Assembly: GCF_030341905.1 (NCBI RefSeq)
Contig: NZ_JATAAF010000016.1
Coordinates: 1 to 58,994 of the forward strand
Length of the DNA stretch: 58,994 nt
Origin: Porticoccus sp. W117
Lineage (GTDB): Bacteria > Pseudomonadota > Gammaproteobacteria > Pseudomonadales > Porticoccaceae
Direction of reading: 5' to 3'
Below are positions 50,570 to 58,867 of this stretch, piece after piece. The translations under genes were made by a program, and so were the position numbers. How positions within the stretch are numbered: position 1 is the stretch's first letter; every line of letters starts with the position of its first letter. Below the pieces are notes generated by a model that was not told the origin of the DNA, did not search any database, and saw only the letters and a list, made by a program, of their open reading frames with translations.

Positions 50570-51172
50570 ATGAAAGCTCTAGGATTAACCACTGCACTGC
50601 TACTGGTACTTGCTACAGCACCTGCCTCCGCCGACAGCCGCACGTACGAGCTACAGAGCCCCTCAGATGAATTCGCCAATTACCAGGGCGATTACTTGCT
50701 GGCCCATGGAGGTGATCGCCACTATCGCACCCATAAACACCGCAAGCACAGAAAGTATCGCAGGCATCACCGCAAACACCATCGCAACCATTACCGCGAT
50801 CGCGGCCATCGCGACTACGATTACCACCTGGATTTCCACATTTATCCGTACTATCGCTCAGACCGCCACTATCGCCACCACAAGCGCAATTATCGTCGCC
50901 ACTACCGCAACCACAGGCGTCACCATCGGTACCGTGACTACCGTTGCGACTACCGCAACGATGGTTTGAAGTGGCTCGCTGGCGCGGTGGTTGCCAGCGA
51001 GTTGTTGCATTACGCCTTCGACAATCCCCAGGATGAATGGCACTATAGCGACCATCGTGAATACCGGGCTGATAACTGGGCTGACTCGAATTATCAGGAG
51101 CACACCCCTGCCCCTCGGGGTGATCACGAACAACACTATCGCAGCTACCATGCAGCAAGGTATGGCGGCTGA
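50570..51172 (+). CDS. His/Arg/Tyr-rich exported protein of unknown function
   Basis: The 200-residue protein has a signal peptide (MKALGLTTALLLVLATAPASA, cut before DS). Residues 50-125 are a run of His, Arg, Tyr and Lys in short HRKH, YRRHH and RNHRRHHRY units, followed by a hydrophobic helix (LKWLAGAVVASELLHYAF). The ATG has GAGGAAA upstream. The composition suggests metal, heme or nucleic-acid binding in the periplasm. The sigma-factor gene starts 1 bp after its stop, so the protein may sense or respond to the stress that sigma factor handles. I do not recognise a named family. Confidence 0.8.
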   Translation: MKALGLTTALLLVLATAPASADSRTYELQSPSDEFANYQGDYLLAHGGDRHYRTHKHRKHRKYRRHHRKHHRNHYRDRGHRDYDYHLDFHIYPYYRSDRHYRHHKRNYRRHYRNHRRHHRYRDYRCDYRNDGLKWLAGAVVASELLHYAFDNPQDEWHYSDHREYRADNWADSNYQEHTPAPRGDHEQHYRSYHAARYGG

Positions 51173-51173
51173 T

Positions 51174-51791
51174 ATGACCACAGCAAGCAGCTATGCGGTT
51201 GGCATTGCCAGCACCGCTCAGGAAATGGAGGTTGCGCTGGATAACCGCACACTGAATGACTTTCTTCGCTCTGTAGAAAAGCGTGGCTTCCGTATGGCGC
51301 AAGTTGCGGTGGGCAACCGGGAAGATGCCCTGGATATATTGCAAGACACCATGAGCAAGCTGGCACAACTGTACGGGGATCGTACCTGGGACGATTGGCG
51401 CCCCCTGTTCTACCGAATTTTGCGCAGCCGCATCAACGACTTCCACCGCCGCAGAGCGGTGCAGAATCGTTACCGCACCTGGATAGAACGCCTTAAGCCA
51501 GCTTCTATTGAGCCCCAGGATCAAGCAGCAGACCCCTATGAATATGTGTCTGCAGCCGAGCACGTAAATCCGGATGCGGAGCTGGAAAGTGACCAGCGTA
51601 TCGCCCGCCTGGAAGAAGCACTGCAGGAACTGCCTCGCCGCCAACGGGAAGCCTTTATGTTGCGTTGCTGGGAGGGCTTAAGCACCGCTGAAACAGCCAG
51701 CGCCATGCAATGTAGTGAAGGCAGCGTAAAGACCCATTACTTTCGAGCGCTGCAGGCGTTACGAGGCAAGTTAGGGGAGTATTGGCGCTAG
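51174..51791 (+). CDS. ECF-type RNA polymerase sigma factor
   Basis: The 205-residue protein has sigma region 2 (residues 25-95; AVGNREDALDILQDTMSKL and WRPLFYRILRSRINDFHRRR). Sigma4 region 4 lies at residues 140-200 (LEEALQELPRRQREAFMLRC, GLSTAETASAMQCSEGSVKT). ATG 51174 follows the His-rich gene by one base. Downstream are a small membrane protein and an exported basic protein, the arrangement seen for pseudomonad sigma/DUF3619/DUF3106 clusters. The regulon is unknown. Confidence 0.9.
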   Translation: MTTASSYAVGIASTAQEMEVALDNRTLNDFLRSVEKRGFRMAQVAVGNREDALDILQDTMSKLAQLYGDRTWDDWRPLFYRILRSRINDFHRRRAVQNRYRTWIERLKPASIEPQDQAADPYEYVSAAEHVNPDAELESDQRIARLEEALQELPRRQREAFMLRCWEGLSTAETASAMQCSEGSVKTHYFRALQALRGKLGEYWR

Positions 51792-51843
51792 CAAGCCAAT
51801 AAAGTAATTGAGTAGAGTTATTTTTATGAATGAGGTGTCGGAA

Positions 51844-52191
51844 ATGAAACAGTCCGAGCAACTGGAACAGCAACTACGGCAAACATTGCGGGAATCTGAG
51901 AATAATCTTTCAGATAACCTGCAATCCCGGCTGTCCAATATTCGCCAAGCGGCCTTAAGCGATCCCGAACCCGCCAAATCACAAACCATGCTTACCTGGC
52001 CGGGCTTTGCCGTTGGTATGGCCACCGTGGTAGTGGTGGCAATGTTGTTCGCACCGATGTTTAATAGCACCAACAGCTCAACATTTACCAACACTGCAGC
52101 GATGGCCATGGTGGAACAGGAAATCGAGAACGACCTGGAATTCTACCAATGGCTTTTAGAAACCGATGCCATCGAGGGGCTTCACGAGTAA
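51844..52191 (+). CDS. DUF3619-like small membrane protein, possible anti-sigma factor
   Basis: The 115-residue protein has a charged cytosolic N-terminus (QLEQQLRQTLRESENNLSDN), one membrane helix (FAVGMATVVVVAMLFAPMF, residues 56-76), and a short acidic outside tail ending LEFYQWLLETDAIEGLHE. ATG 51844 with GAGGTG seven bases upstream is preferred over ATG 51826. Its place right after an ECF sigma gene and its topology suggest an anti-sigma role. The family in pseudomonads is DUF3619, not a proven anti-sigma. Confidence 0.7.
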   Translation: MKQSEQLEQQLRQTLRESENNLSDNLQSRLSNIRQAALSDPEPAKSQTMLTWPGFAVGMATVVVVAMLFAPMFNSTNSSTFTNTAAMAMVEQEIENDLEFYQWLLETDAIEGLHE

Positions 52192-52196
52192 CAACC

Positions 52197-52454
52197 ATGA
52201 AACGATCCGTTTTTCCTCTGGCTCTTGCCCTATTCCTGTGTGCTGGTCTGCCAATAGACAGCCACGCTGGCGATAAAGATAAACAGAAAGAACACAAAAA
52301 AGAAAAACCCCGCGAAGATTACAAATTTCTCTCTCCAAAGCAGCGAGAAAAAATCCGCCATGTGCGCGACCGTTACCAGGAACTGCCGCCTCAGCAAAAG
52401 CGTCAGCTGCGGGAAAAATGGCAAAAAGACAAGCGTGAAAAGCAGAAGAAATAA
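52197..52454 (+). CDS. DUF3106-like exported basic protein
   Basis: The 85-residue protein has a signal peptide (MKRSVFPLALALFLCAGLP, cut near SHA-GD) followed by a highly charged Lys/Glu/Arg stretch with FLSPKQREKIRHVRDRYQEL and LPPQQKRQLREKW. This repeated L-x-P-x-QR pattern is typical of DUF3106. It starts five bases after the DUF3619-like stop. It may be a periplasmic sensor partner, comparable in idea to Spy/CpxP-like LTxxQ proteins, but that is inference. Confidence 0.7.
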   Translation: MKRSVFPLALALFLCAGLPIDSHAGDKDKQKEHKKEKPREDYKFLSPKQREKIRHVRDRYQELPPQQKRQLREKWQKDKREKQKK

Positions 52455-52502
52455 AGACTTACATCGCTTTTCACCCTCCCCCTGATTTTTTCACAGCGCC
52501 AT

Positions 52503-52544
52503 TGTCATAGTTCTATGACACTTCCTCGATTCTCGGGGTAAAAT
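52503..52544 (+). promoter_or_regulatory. Promoter with operator palindrome upstream of ETF-QO
   Basis: TGTCATAG-TT-CTATGACA (52503-52520) is a perfect 18-bp palindrome. Its right arm contains ATGACA, 18 bp from TAAAAT (52539-52544), a plausible -35/-10 pair. A dimeric repressor bound here would block polymerase. The nearby TetR gene (54839-55498) is one candidate, without proof. Confidence 0.55.
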
Positions 52545-52616
52545 GCCTTTTTGTTGAAAACCTTTTTTGAAAACTTTTATTCAAAAGACTGTTGTTAAAA
52601 ACTTCGGGAGATTGAT

Positions 52617-54257
52617 GTGCAGCGAGAATCCATGGAATACGACGTTGTGGTGGTCGGCGCTGGTCCGGCTGGTCTGTCTGCCGCTTGCCGTCTTAAGCAA
52701 CTATCCCCTGAAACCTCGATCTGTGTTGTGGAGAAAGGCTCCGAGGTAGGCGCCCATATTCTTTCCGGCGCTGTCTTTGAGCCAAAAGCACTCAACGAGC
52801 TGTTCCCGGATTGGCAAGAACGCGGAGCCCCACTGCATACCGAAGTGAGCGGAGACGACATTCTGCTACTCTCAGATGCTGAGAAATCCCGCAAAATCCC
52901 CGGCTTTTTTGCCCCCAAAACCATGCACAACAATGGCAACTACATCATCAGCCTGGGCAACCTGTGTCGCTGGCTGGCGCAACAGGCGGAGTCGCTTGGT
53001 GTGGAGATTTTCCCCGGCTTTACCGCATCCGAACTGGTGTTCGATGACAATGGCGCGGTGAAAGGCATCGCTACTGGCGATATGGGCTTGTCCGCCGACG
53101 GCAGCCAAAAAGACAGTTACATGCCCGGCATGGAATTACACGGCAAATACACCCTGTTTGCGGAAGGTTGTCGCGGCCATTTGGGCAAACAACTGATTGC
53201 CAGATACGAGCTGGATAAAGACAAAGAATCACAGCACTATGGCTTGGGAATCAAAGAGTTGTGGTCAATACCTAAAGAAAAACATAAACAAGGCTTGGTG
53301 GTTCACAGCGCTGGATGGCCGCTCTCGGAAAGCGATTCACGAGGCGGCGGGTTCCTCTATCACCTGGAAGACAACCAAGTGGCAGTGGGCTTGATTACCG
53401 ACCTTTCCTACCACAACCCCCACGTCAGCCCTTTTGACGAATTCCAACGCTACAAGCACCACCCTGCCATTGCCCAATACCTTGAGGGCGGCGAGCGCAT
53501 TTCCTACGGCGCCAGAGCCCTGGTAAAAGGCGGCTTGCAAGCACAACCCAAAATGACATTCCCCGGTGGCCTGTTGATAGGTGATGACGCCGGCACACTC
53601 AATTTTGCCAAGATCAAGGGGACTCATACGGCCATGAAAAGCGGTATGGTCGCGGCGGAGTGTATTACCGAAGCCCTTGCCAACAATCAAAGTGGTGACG
53701 ATTTAACGGCTTTTGAAACGGCCTACCAAAACAGCTGGGCCTGGAAAGAGCTACACACACAGCGCAACTTTGGCCCCGCTCAACACCGCTGGGGCAATGT
53801 GCTCGGTTCCGCCTACGCCTTTGTGGATATTAATATCTTCAATGGCAGCCTGCCCTGGACCCTGTCCGATCCAAAACCGGATTGGGACACATTAAAACCC
53901 GGCAGTGACTGCCAACCTATCAGCTACCCCAAGCCCGATGGCAAGCTGAGTTTTGACAAGCCCTCCTCGGTGTTCCTGTCAAACACCAACCACGAAGAAG
54001 ACCAGCCCTGCCACCTGAAACTGGCAGACAGCGCCATTCCCCTGAGCCATAACCTGCCCATATTTGACGAACCCGCCCAACGCTACTGCCCAGCCGGGGT
54101 GTATGAAGTTGTAGAAGGCGATGGTGGTGACAAGCAGTTCCAGATCAACAGTCAAAACTGCGTGCACTGCAAAACCTGTGATATCAAAGATCCCAGCCAG
54201 AACATCACCTGGGTGGTACCTGAAGGTGGCGGCGGGCCTAACTATCCGAATATGTGA
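52617..54257 (+). CDS. Electron transfer flavoprotein-ubiquinone oxidoreductase
   Basis: ETF-QO passes electrons from acyl-CoA dehydrogenases, via ETF, to ubiquinone at the membrane. The 546-residue protein has the FAD motif VVVVGAGPAGLSAACRLKQ, VVEKGSEVGAHILSGAV, LIGDDAGTLNFAKIKG, and near the C-terminus the 4Fe-4S cysteines in CPAGVYEV and CVHCKTCDIKDP. The GTG at 52617 has CGGGAG six bases upstream. etfAB are not in this window. Downstream and convergent is a DUF1285 gene. Confidence 0.95.
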   Translation: MQRESMEYDVVVVGAGPAGLSAACRLKQLSPETSICVVEKGSEVGAHILSGAVFEPKALNELFPDWQERGAPLHTEVSGDDILLLSDAEKSRKIPGFFAPKTMHNNGNYIISLGNLCRWLAQQAESLGVEIFPGFTASELVFDDNGAVKGIATGDMGLSADGSQKDSYMPGMELHGKYTLFAEGCRGHLGKQLIARYELDKDKESQHYGLGIKELWSIPKEKHKQGLVVHSAGWPLSESDSRGGGFLYHLEDNQVAVGLITDLSYHNPHVSPFDEFQRYKHHPAIAQYLEGGERISYGARALVKGGLQAQPKMTFPGGLLIGDDAGTLNFAKIKGTHTAMKSGMVAAECITEALANNQSGDDLTAFETAYQNSWAWKELHTQRNFGPAQHRWGNVLGSAYAFVDINIFNGSLPWTLSDPKPDWDTLKPGSDCQPISYPKPDGKLSFDKPSSVFLSNTNHEEDQPCHLKLADSAIPLSHNLPIFDEPAQRYCPAGVYEVVEGDGGDKQFQINSQNCVHCKTCDIKDPSQNITWVVPEGGGGPNYPNM

Positions 54258-54272
54258 CACGCCGCCAAGCTG

Positions 54273-54830
54273 TCATTCCAAAGGAAAAAACTGACCGAGG
54301 CTGACTACCCCGTGGCAGGATCGCCCGTCGCACTCACCGGCCTGTGCCCAATCCGCTAGCTGGTAGTAAACCGTGCGGCTCAGCAGCCCAGGCAAATTAC
54401 TGCGTACGCGAATATATGGGAGCAGCTCTTCCCCGCTCTGTGATGGCTCCATCCAGATAGGGTTTTCAGGCCCAGCCACCACATGATCGCCGGTGTTGGC
54501 AGTAAAGTAGAGCGCTTCGCCGCCCGCCTCTTGTTTGCGCTCAACTTCAACCAAAAGAAATGGCGCACACTCCACGCGTATGCGCAGTTTTTCCACGGGC
54601 GTTACCAGATAGTAGTCATCCCCTTCCCGTTTCAGCACAGTGGAAAACAGCTTTACCAGTTCCGGGCGTCGTATTGCACTGCCTTCGTGCAGCCAGGTAC
54701 CGTCCCGTTGAATGAGCAAATCCATATCGCCGCAGAACGACGGGTTCCATTTGTCCACTGGTGGCAGCGAGGCGTTGGCTTTTTGTTGTTCGGCAAGAAG
54801 GGTGGCAAACAGCGAAGAAACTTTTGTCAC
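54273..54830 (-). CDS. DUF1285 domain protein
   Basis: The 185-residue protein matches DUF1285, recognised by PPVDKWNPSFCGDMDLLIQRDG, WLHEGSAIRRPELVKLFS and VTPVEKLRIRVECAPFLLV. The fold is structurally known in the family but the function is not. The GTG at 54830 begins 8 bp after the tetR stop on the same strand; the long open frame upstream of it is antisense-like and was discarded. It is probably co-transcribed with tetR. Confidence 0.85.
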   Translation of the reverse strand: MTKVSSLFATLLAEQQKANASLPPVDKWNPSFCGDMDLLIQRDGTWLHEGSAIRRPELVKLFSTVLKREGDDYYLVTPVEKLRIRVECAPFLLVEVERKQEAGGEALYFTANTGDHVVAGPENPIWMEPSQSGEELLPYIRVRSNLPGLLSRTVYYQLADWAQAGECDGRSCHGVVSLGQFFPLE

Positions 54831-54838
54831 AACCAGCG

Positions 54839-55498
54839 TCAGCTGCGCAGCTGCCCCCGGTTGCCCATGGTGACACCAATATCGGTGATGTAGTCCAGCA
54901 GCTTTTGCTTGTCGCGAATATTGAGAAAATCCAGCGTCTGATTGAAAAACAGATCCACAGCACCCTGAGCCAGAGCCCAACAAGCCAGGTAATGGTGATG
55001 TGGGGGCACATCTTCCAGGCGCCCTTCGCTGATCAGTTCCGCCACCATGTTGTTCAGGTGCTCCATATTGGCATGGCGCAGCTTGTGCAACTTTTTCAAC
55101 ATAGCCGCCATTTCAGGCTCCGCTTCCAGGCGTACTTCCAGTTGTTGCACCAGACGGTCGAGAGCAGGATTGCCCAAACGGGAGCGGAAGTAGGCGGTGG
55201 CGGCAGCGCCAGGTTCACCGTTGCGGGCCCGTGCTATGCCGTCGTTCAGGTTGACGCTCAAGCGGCTCTCATAATCCATGACAATGCGCATCAGGATTTC
55301 GTTTTTGGTCATGAAGTGTTTGTACACTGTGCCCTTGCCAATACCCGCCATACGGGCGATATCGAACACGGTAACGCGGTCCACGCCTTTATCCAGCAGC
55401 AATTCCAGAGCGGCTTCGACGATTTTTTCTTCACGCGCCATAAAGTGACGCTTTTTCTCGCGAATCTTTTCGGTACTGGCGCTGTCGCTTGCTTTCAT
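54839..55498 (-). CDS. TetR-family transcriptional regulator
   Basis: The 219-residue protein has a TetR N-terminal DNA-binding domain: AREEKIVEAALELLLDKGVD, then the helix-turn-helix VFDIARMAGIGKGTVYKHFM (about residues 45-65). A helical ligand-binding domain follows. ATG 55498 is preferred; the longer frame to 55549 is poor. Its ligand and targets are unknown. Candidates are its own operon and the ETF-QO promoter palindrome 2.3 kb away. The structured element at 55593 lies 95 bp upstream. Confidence 0.88.
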   Translation of the reverse strand: MKASDSASTEKIREKKRHFMAREEKIVEAALELLLDKGVDRVTVFDIARMAGIGKGTVYKHFMTKNEILMRIVMDYESRLSVNLNDGIARARNGEPGAAATAYFRSRLGNPALDRLVQQLEVRLEAEPEMAAMLKKLHKLRHANMEHLNNMVAELISEGRLEDVPPHHHYLACWALAQGAVDLFFNQTLDFLNIRDKQKLLDYITDIGVTMGNRGQLRS

Positions 55499-55592
55499 AA
55501 CAAATTGCCGGGAAATCGCTGTGCAGGGACACCCTTTAAGCATAGGCATCTAACTGGCGAAGAACAAATAAAATCTGGTAACAATTGATACA

Positions 55593-55872
55593 AGTGTAGT
55601 GTATCGAATAGATTGTGGTTTAAACGAGTCGGAAAGCGGCCATATGCGCGACGCATTTTTGCAGTCATAGCCAGCCTATTTCAAACTGTCCTATGTTAAG
55701 AAAGTGCAACACAGCAGATGGCCGCTTTCCGGCTCGCCCGAAGGGAAGCCCCCAGAACGCCCACAGCGGTGTTGCTGTTTTTGACAAGGTACCTACATTG
55801 CCTGCAAACAGCGCCTAGCTGTGAACATTCTGGGGGCTTTTTAAATCCATAATCTATTCAATACACTACACT
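55593..55872. repeat. 280-bp structured element: terminal inverted repeats enclosing two hairpins
   Basis: The outer arms AGTGTAGTGTATCGAATAGA (from 55593) and their complement (ending 55872) pair over about 30 bp with three differences. Inside are two further stems. CGAGTCGGAAAGCGGCCAT (55625-55643) pairs with 55718-55736, and AAGCCCCCAGAA with CACAGC (55746-55767) pairs with 55818-55839. The layout is a three-way junction. No open frame is credible. It is either a MITE-like mobile element or a structured RNA, and it fills most of the gap between tetR and tRNA-Pro. Confidence 0.75.
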
Positions 55873-55929
55873 GCCAAAAAAGTCGTTTTATAGGGCACAC
55901 ACGCACTTCACAGCGCTGACAGAGGGAAA

Positions 55930-55957
55930 TTTACAAGCCAATAAACGGTGCTATAAT
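55930..55957 (+). promoter_or_regulatory. Promoter of tRNA-Pro
   Basis: TTTACA (55930-55935) and a perfect TATAAT (55952-55957) are 16 bp apart, followed by a GC-rich GCCGCCG discriminator. The tRNA starts 33 bp after the -10. Confidence 0.85.
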
Positions 55958-55989
55958 GCCGCCGTTTTCGGGTTCGGCACCCGAATTAT

Positions 55990-56066
55990 CGGAGTGTAGC
56001 GCAGCCTGGTAGCGCACCTCGTTCGGGACGAGGGGGTCGGAGGTTCGAATCCTCTCACTCCGACCA
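55990..56066 (+). tRNA. tRNA-Pro (anticodon CGG)
   Basis: This is a 77-nt cloverleaf with encoded CCA. The anticodon arm CCTCG-TTCGGGA-CGAGG gives CGG. The acceptor CGGAGTG pairs with CACTCCG, and the first base is C, as is typical of bacterial tRNA-Pro. Confidence 0.97.
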
Positions 56067-56069
56067 GAC

Positions 56070-56102
56070 AAACCCCTGTATGTGCAAATACAGGGGTTTT
56101 TT
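56070..56102 (+). terminator. Terminator of tRNA-Pro
   Basis: AAACCCCTGTAT pairs with ATACAGGGGTTT around GTGCAA, then T's follow. Confidence 0.92.
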
Positions 56103-56114
56103 ATTGTCCTCAGC

Positions 56115-57470
56115 TCACGGTTTAGGGCTGGCGAGGCCATCCTTTGTAAAGTACTCACTCGCCAATTTAAAAATCAACGGGCTTAGCAGCAGCAATGCGA
56201 TCAGATTAGGAAACGCCATCAGGCCATTGAACACGCCGGTCAGCTTCCACACCGTACTCAGTTCCATAAGCGCACCCAGTGGAATCACCGCCACCCAGTA
56301 CAACTGAAACCAGATAATGGATTTTGGACCAAACAGGTATTCCACACAGCGCTCAGAGTAATAAGCCCAACCCAGCATGGTGGTAAAAGCGAACAGCAGC
56401 AGCCCGCAGGTGAGGATATAAGCTCCGCCTGGAAGATTGTTGGAAAATGCCAGGCTGGTCATTACCGCACCCTCGGTGCCACTGGTCCACACACCGGAAA
56501 CAATCAACACCAGCCCGGTTATGGTGCACACCACCAGAGTATCGATAAACGTACCCAGCATGGCGATAATTCCCTGCCTAACCGGGTCGTCGGTTTTAGC
56601 CGCTGCGTGCGCAATGGGCGCGCTGCCCTGCCCCGCCTCATTGGATAACAGGCCACGCTCTACGCCGTACTGCACGGCGATCTTGGTAGCTGCCCCGGCA
56701 AAACCGCCCGCAGCGGCGGTAGGCGCAAAGGCACTTTCAAACACCAGCACAATGGCAGCGGGGATTTCAGGGGCGTGCATCACCAGGATAATGAGCCCTG
56801 CGGCAACATAAGTCACCGCCATAAAGGGCACCAGCGCTCCCGCCACATGGGCAATACGTTTCACGCCGCCAATAATGACCATGCTAACCAGCAGCACCAA
56901 TACAGTGGCGGTAATCACCGGGTTGATGTCAAAGGTGGATTCCACCGCTTTGGCGATGGAATTCGCCTGGATCATATTGCCTGTACCGGTGCCGCCAAAG
57001 CCGCAGAATATGGCAAACATCACCGCCAACCAGCCCCAGTGCTTGCCGAGGCCGTTGCGAATGTAATACATGGGGCCACCCAGGTGGCGACCATCCGCCT
57101 CAACCTCCCGGTAGCGAACCGCCAACACCGCTTCGGCAAATTTGGTGGCCATACCCACCAGGCCGGTGAGCCACATCCAGAACAGTGCGCCGGGGCCACC
57201 AACGCCAATAGCTGTCGCCACGCCGGCAATATTGCCTGTGCCGATAGTGGCGGAAAGAGACGTCATCAGGGCGTTAAAGGGGCTGATATCCCCCTCACCT
57301 TCGCCCCTGCGGCCTTTAAAGAGCTGGCGAAATGCGTAGCCCAGTTTGCGCAGCGACAGAAACTTCAGGCCTGCCGTCAGGTAAATACCGGTACCCAGCA
57401 ACAGAAACATCATGACGTAGCCCCAAACCCAGCTGTTGATCTGGTCAACCCAAACGCCAAATTGCTCCAT
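56115..57470 (-). CDS. Sodium:alanine symporter, AGCS family
   Basis: The 451-residue inner-membrane carrier imports alanine or glycine with sodium. About ten hydrophobic segments are seen. The AGCS signature lies in [20 protein letters not shown] and [20 protein letters not shown], with [12 protein letters not shown] also present. ATG 57470 gives the family N-terminus. It is the last gene before tRNA-Pro and may share no operon. With alaA at the other end of the window, alanine metabolism appears twice, probably by chance. Confidence 0.93.
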   Translation of the reverse strand: MEQFGVWVDQINSWVWGYVMMFLLLGTGIYLTAGLKFLSLRKLGYAFRQLFKGRRGEGEGDISPFNALMTSLSATIGTGNIAGVATAIGVGGPGALFWMWLTGLVGMATKFAEAVLAVRYREVEADGRHLGGPMYYIRNGLGKHWGWLAVMFAIFCGFGGTGTGNMIQANSIAKAVESTFDINPVITATVLVLLVSMVIIGGVKRIAHVAGALVPFMAVTYVAAGLIILVMHAPEIPAAIVLVFESAFAPTAAAGGFAGAATKIAVQYGVERGLLSNEAGQGSAPIAHAAAKTDDPVRQGIIAMLGTFIDTLVVCTITGLVLIVSGVWTSGTEGAVMTSLAFSNNLPGGAYILTCGLLLFAFTTMLGWAYYSERCVEYLFGPKSIIWFQLYWVAVIPLGALMELSTVWKLTGVFNGLMAFPNLIALLLLSPLIFKLASEYFTKDGLASPKP

Positions 57471-57533
57471 TGCTGCCCTCGCCTTTTTGCAGGATAAAGT
57501 GTTTCAGGTATTTGCCTGATCGCAGGTAAAGAA

Positions 57534-57553
57534 AAAGCCGCACAAGGCGGCTT
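57534..57553 (-). terminator. Terminator of yajC
   Basis: On the minus strand GCCGCCTTGTGCGGC is followed by TTTTTCTTT. It separates yajC from the downstream symporter gene. Confidence 0.8.
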
Positions 57554-57564
57554 TCAGGGTGCTA

Positions 57565-57897
57565 TCAGATTTTCTGGATAGTGCCTTTTGGCAGCACGGC
57601 GTGAACTGCCGCTTTCTGGAAGGTCATTTCCACACCGTCGGCCACTTCGATAACGACGTAAGTATCATCCACCTTCTTAATGGAGCCGAGCATGCCGCTG
57701 GTCATTACCACCTCGTCGCCTTTGCCCAGTGCAGACACCAGTGCCTGGTGTTCTTTCTGACGCTTGCGCTGCGGGCGAATGATCAGGAACCAGAAGATCA
57801 GGAACATGCCGCCGAACAACAGCAGTGTGCTCATGGGGTTACCTTGGGGTGCGGGGGCGCTCTCAGCCGCTTGAGCGGCGGGAATCAACCAGGACAT
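57565..57897 (-). CDS. yajC: Preprotein translocase accessory subunit YajC
   Basis: YajC associates with SecDF in the inner membrane. The 110-residue protein has one membrane helix (TLLLFGGMFLIFWFLIIRP, residues 24-42) followed by PQRKRQKEHQALVSALGKGD and EVVMTSGMLGSIKKVDD, all typical. In most relatives yajC lies in tgt-yajC-secD-secF; here bcp precedes it and the symporter gene follows after a terminator, so it stands alone. Confidence 0.93.
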   Translation of the reverse strand: MSWLIPAAQAAESAPAPQGNPMSTLLLFGGMFLIFWFLIIRPQRKRQKEHQALVSALGKGDEVVMTSGMLGSIKKVDDTYVVIEVADGVEMTFQKAAVHAVLPKGTIQKI

Positions 57898-57980
57898 ACA
57901 ATTACTCTCTTTTCTTTAAATGTTGGAAAGCCGTGCACTTTAGCGGTTTCCTGGCCGGGCCTCAATAGGGCCTATTCATA

Positions 57981-58457
57981 CTAATCAAGATTCTCGTTGA
58001 GCCACGCCAGCAGGTCTTCGTGGTGAGTTTTGGTTTTGAATTTATCCATGATGTGCTTGAGACGGCCGTCTTTGCCGATGATGTATGTGGTACGCAAAAT
58101 GCCATCGAACTCCTTACCCATAAATTTCTTCGGCCCCCAGGCGCCGTATTTGTCGGCGATGGCGTGATCTTCATCGGATAACAGGTCGAAATTTAAATCG
58201 TCTCGTTCAATAAATTTTTGCAGGCGTTTTACCGGGTCCGGGCTGACACCCAGTACCACCACATCCTGCTTATCCAACTCTTTGCGGTTATCCCGTATAC
58301 CACCTGCCTGAACAGTACATCCGGGTGTCATGGCCTTGGGGTAGAAATAGAGAACAACGGTTTTCTGGTCGCGAAAGTCTTTCAGCGCAACCTTTTCACC
58401 ATTTTGGTTCAACAGGGAAAACGCCGGCGCCATATTGCCAATTTTGGGGTGTGCCAT
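57981..58457 (-). CDS. bcp: Thiol peroxidase, Bcp/PrxQ type
   Basis: Bcp reduces peroxides in the cytosol. From ATG 58457 (AGGAG upstream) it has 158 residues. The peroxidatic cysteine is C47 in AMTPGCTVQAGGIRDN. The resolving cysteine found five residues later in E. coli Bcp is glycine here, and no other cysteine is seen, so this looks like a one-Cys enzyme needing an external thiol. The rest (VLYFYPKAMTPG, LGVSPDPVKRLQKF) is standard. Confidence 0.93.
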   Translation of the reverse strand: MAHPKIGNMAPAFSLLNQNGEKVALKDFRDQKTVVLYFYPKAMTPGCTVQAGGIRDNRKELDKQDVVVLGVSPDPVKRLQKFIERDDLNFDLLSDEDHAIADKYGAWGPKKFMGKEFDGILRTTYIIGKDGRLKHIMDKFKTKTHHEDLLAWLNENLD

Positions 58458-58587
58458 CTGGATGCTCCTCAAAAGGGGTAGGTCAACAAAGCGCAAAGTC
58501 TATAACAAAAAACATCAGTGCTGGGTTACAATTCAGCAATTACTATCGCCTTATTAATAACGCCTTGAGCGACCGGAGGAGTGATCA

Positions 58588-58800
58588 ATGAACCTTGAGT
58601 ACTATGTTATTCGTGGCCGCGGTGACGGTGGCAGCAAATTTCAATTGGCCCGGCTGGAAGATGACAGCGGCAACAACTACAAAGGCGAATACGATATGGC
58701 CCGCCACTTCGCCTCTGAGGACGAAATGAAGAGCTATATCGCTGATGAGGTGGTGAAAAAGCCCTTGGCAGAACTCAGCATTAAGGCCATGGATATCTGA
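58588..58800 (+). CDS. Small conserved-looking protein of unknown function
   Basis: The 70-residue protein has a clear GGAGGAG ribosome site and ATG at 58588 and no membrane segment. It is mostly acidic and begins MNLEYYVIRGRGDGGSKFQL. The layout suggests a small alpha/beta domain. The strong ribosome site and a following terminator support a real gene. I do not recognise the family. It is divergent from bcp. Confidence 0.7.
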   Translation: MNLEYYVIRGRGDGGSKFQLARLEDDSGNNYKGEYDMARHFASEDEMKSYIADEVVKKPLAELSIKAMDI

Positions 58801-58825
58801 TCCGGCTGGCTGCACAGCACAAATG

Positions 58826-58859
58826 AAAAAGCCGATCCATTTTCAGGATCGGCTTTTTT
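58826..58859 (+). terminator. Terminator of the small gene 58588-58800
   Basis: AAAAAGCCGATCC pairs with GGATCGGCTTTTTT around ATTTTCA. The T-run ends at 58859 and the IS begins at 58868, 8 nt later, the same offset as at the left end. Confidence 0.9.
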
Positions 58860-58867
58860 GTATCCGC

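Noticed and set aside
50613-51644. 343-codon minus-strand frame opposite the His-rich and sigma genes
   Set aside because: The opposite strand carries a signal peptide and a recognisable sigma factor. The Cys/Gly-rich antisense text is a by-product of CAC/CGC repeats.
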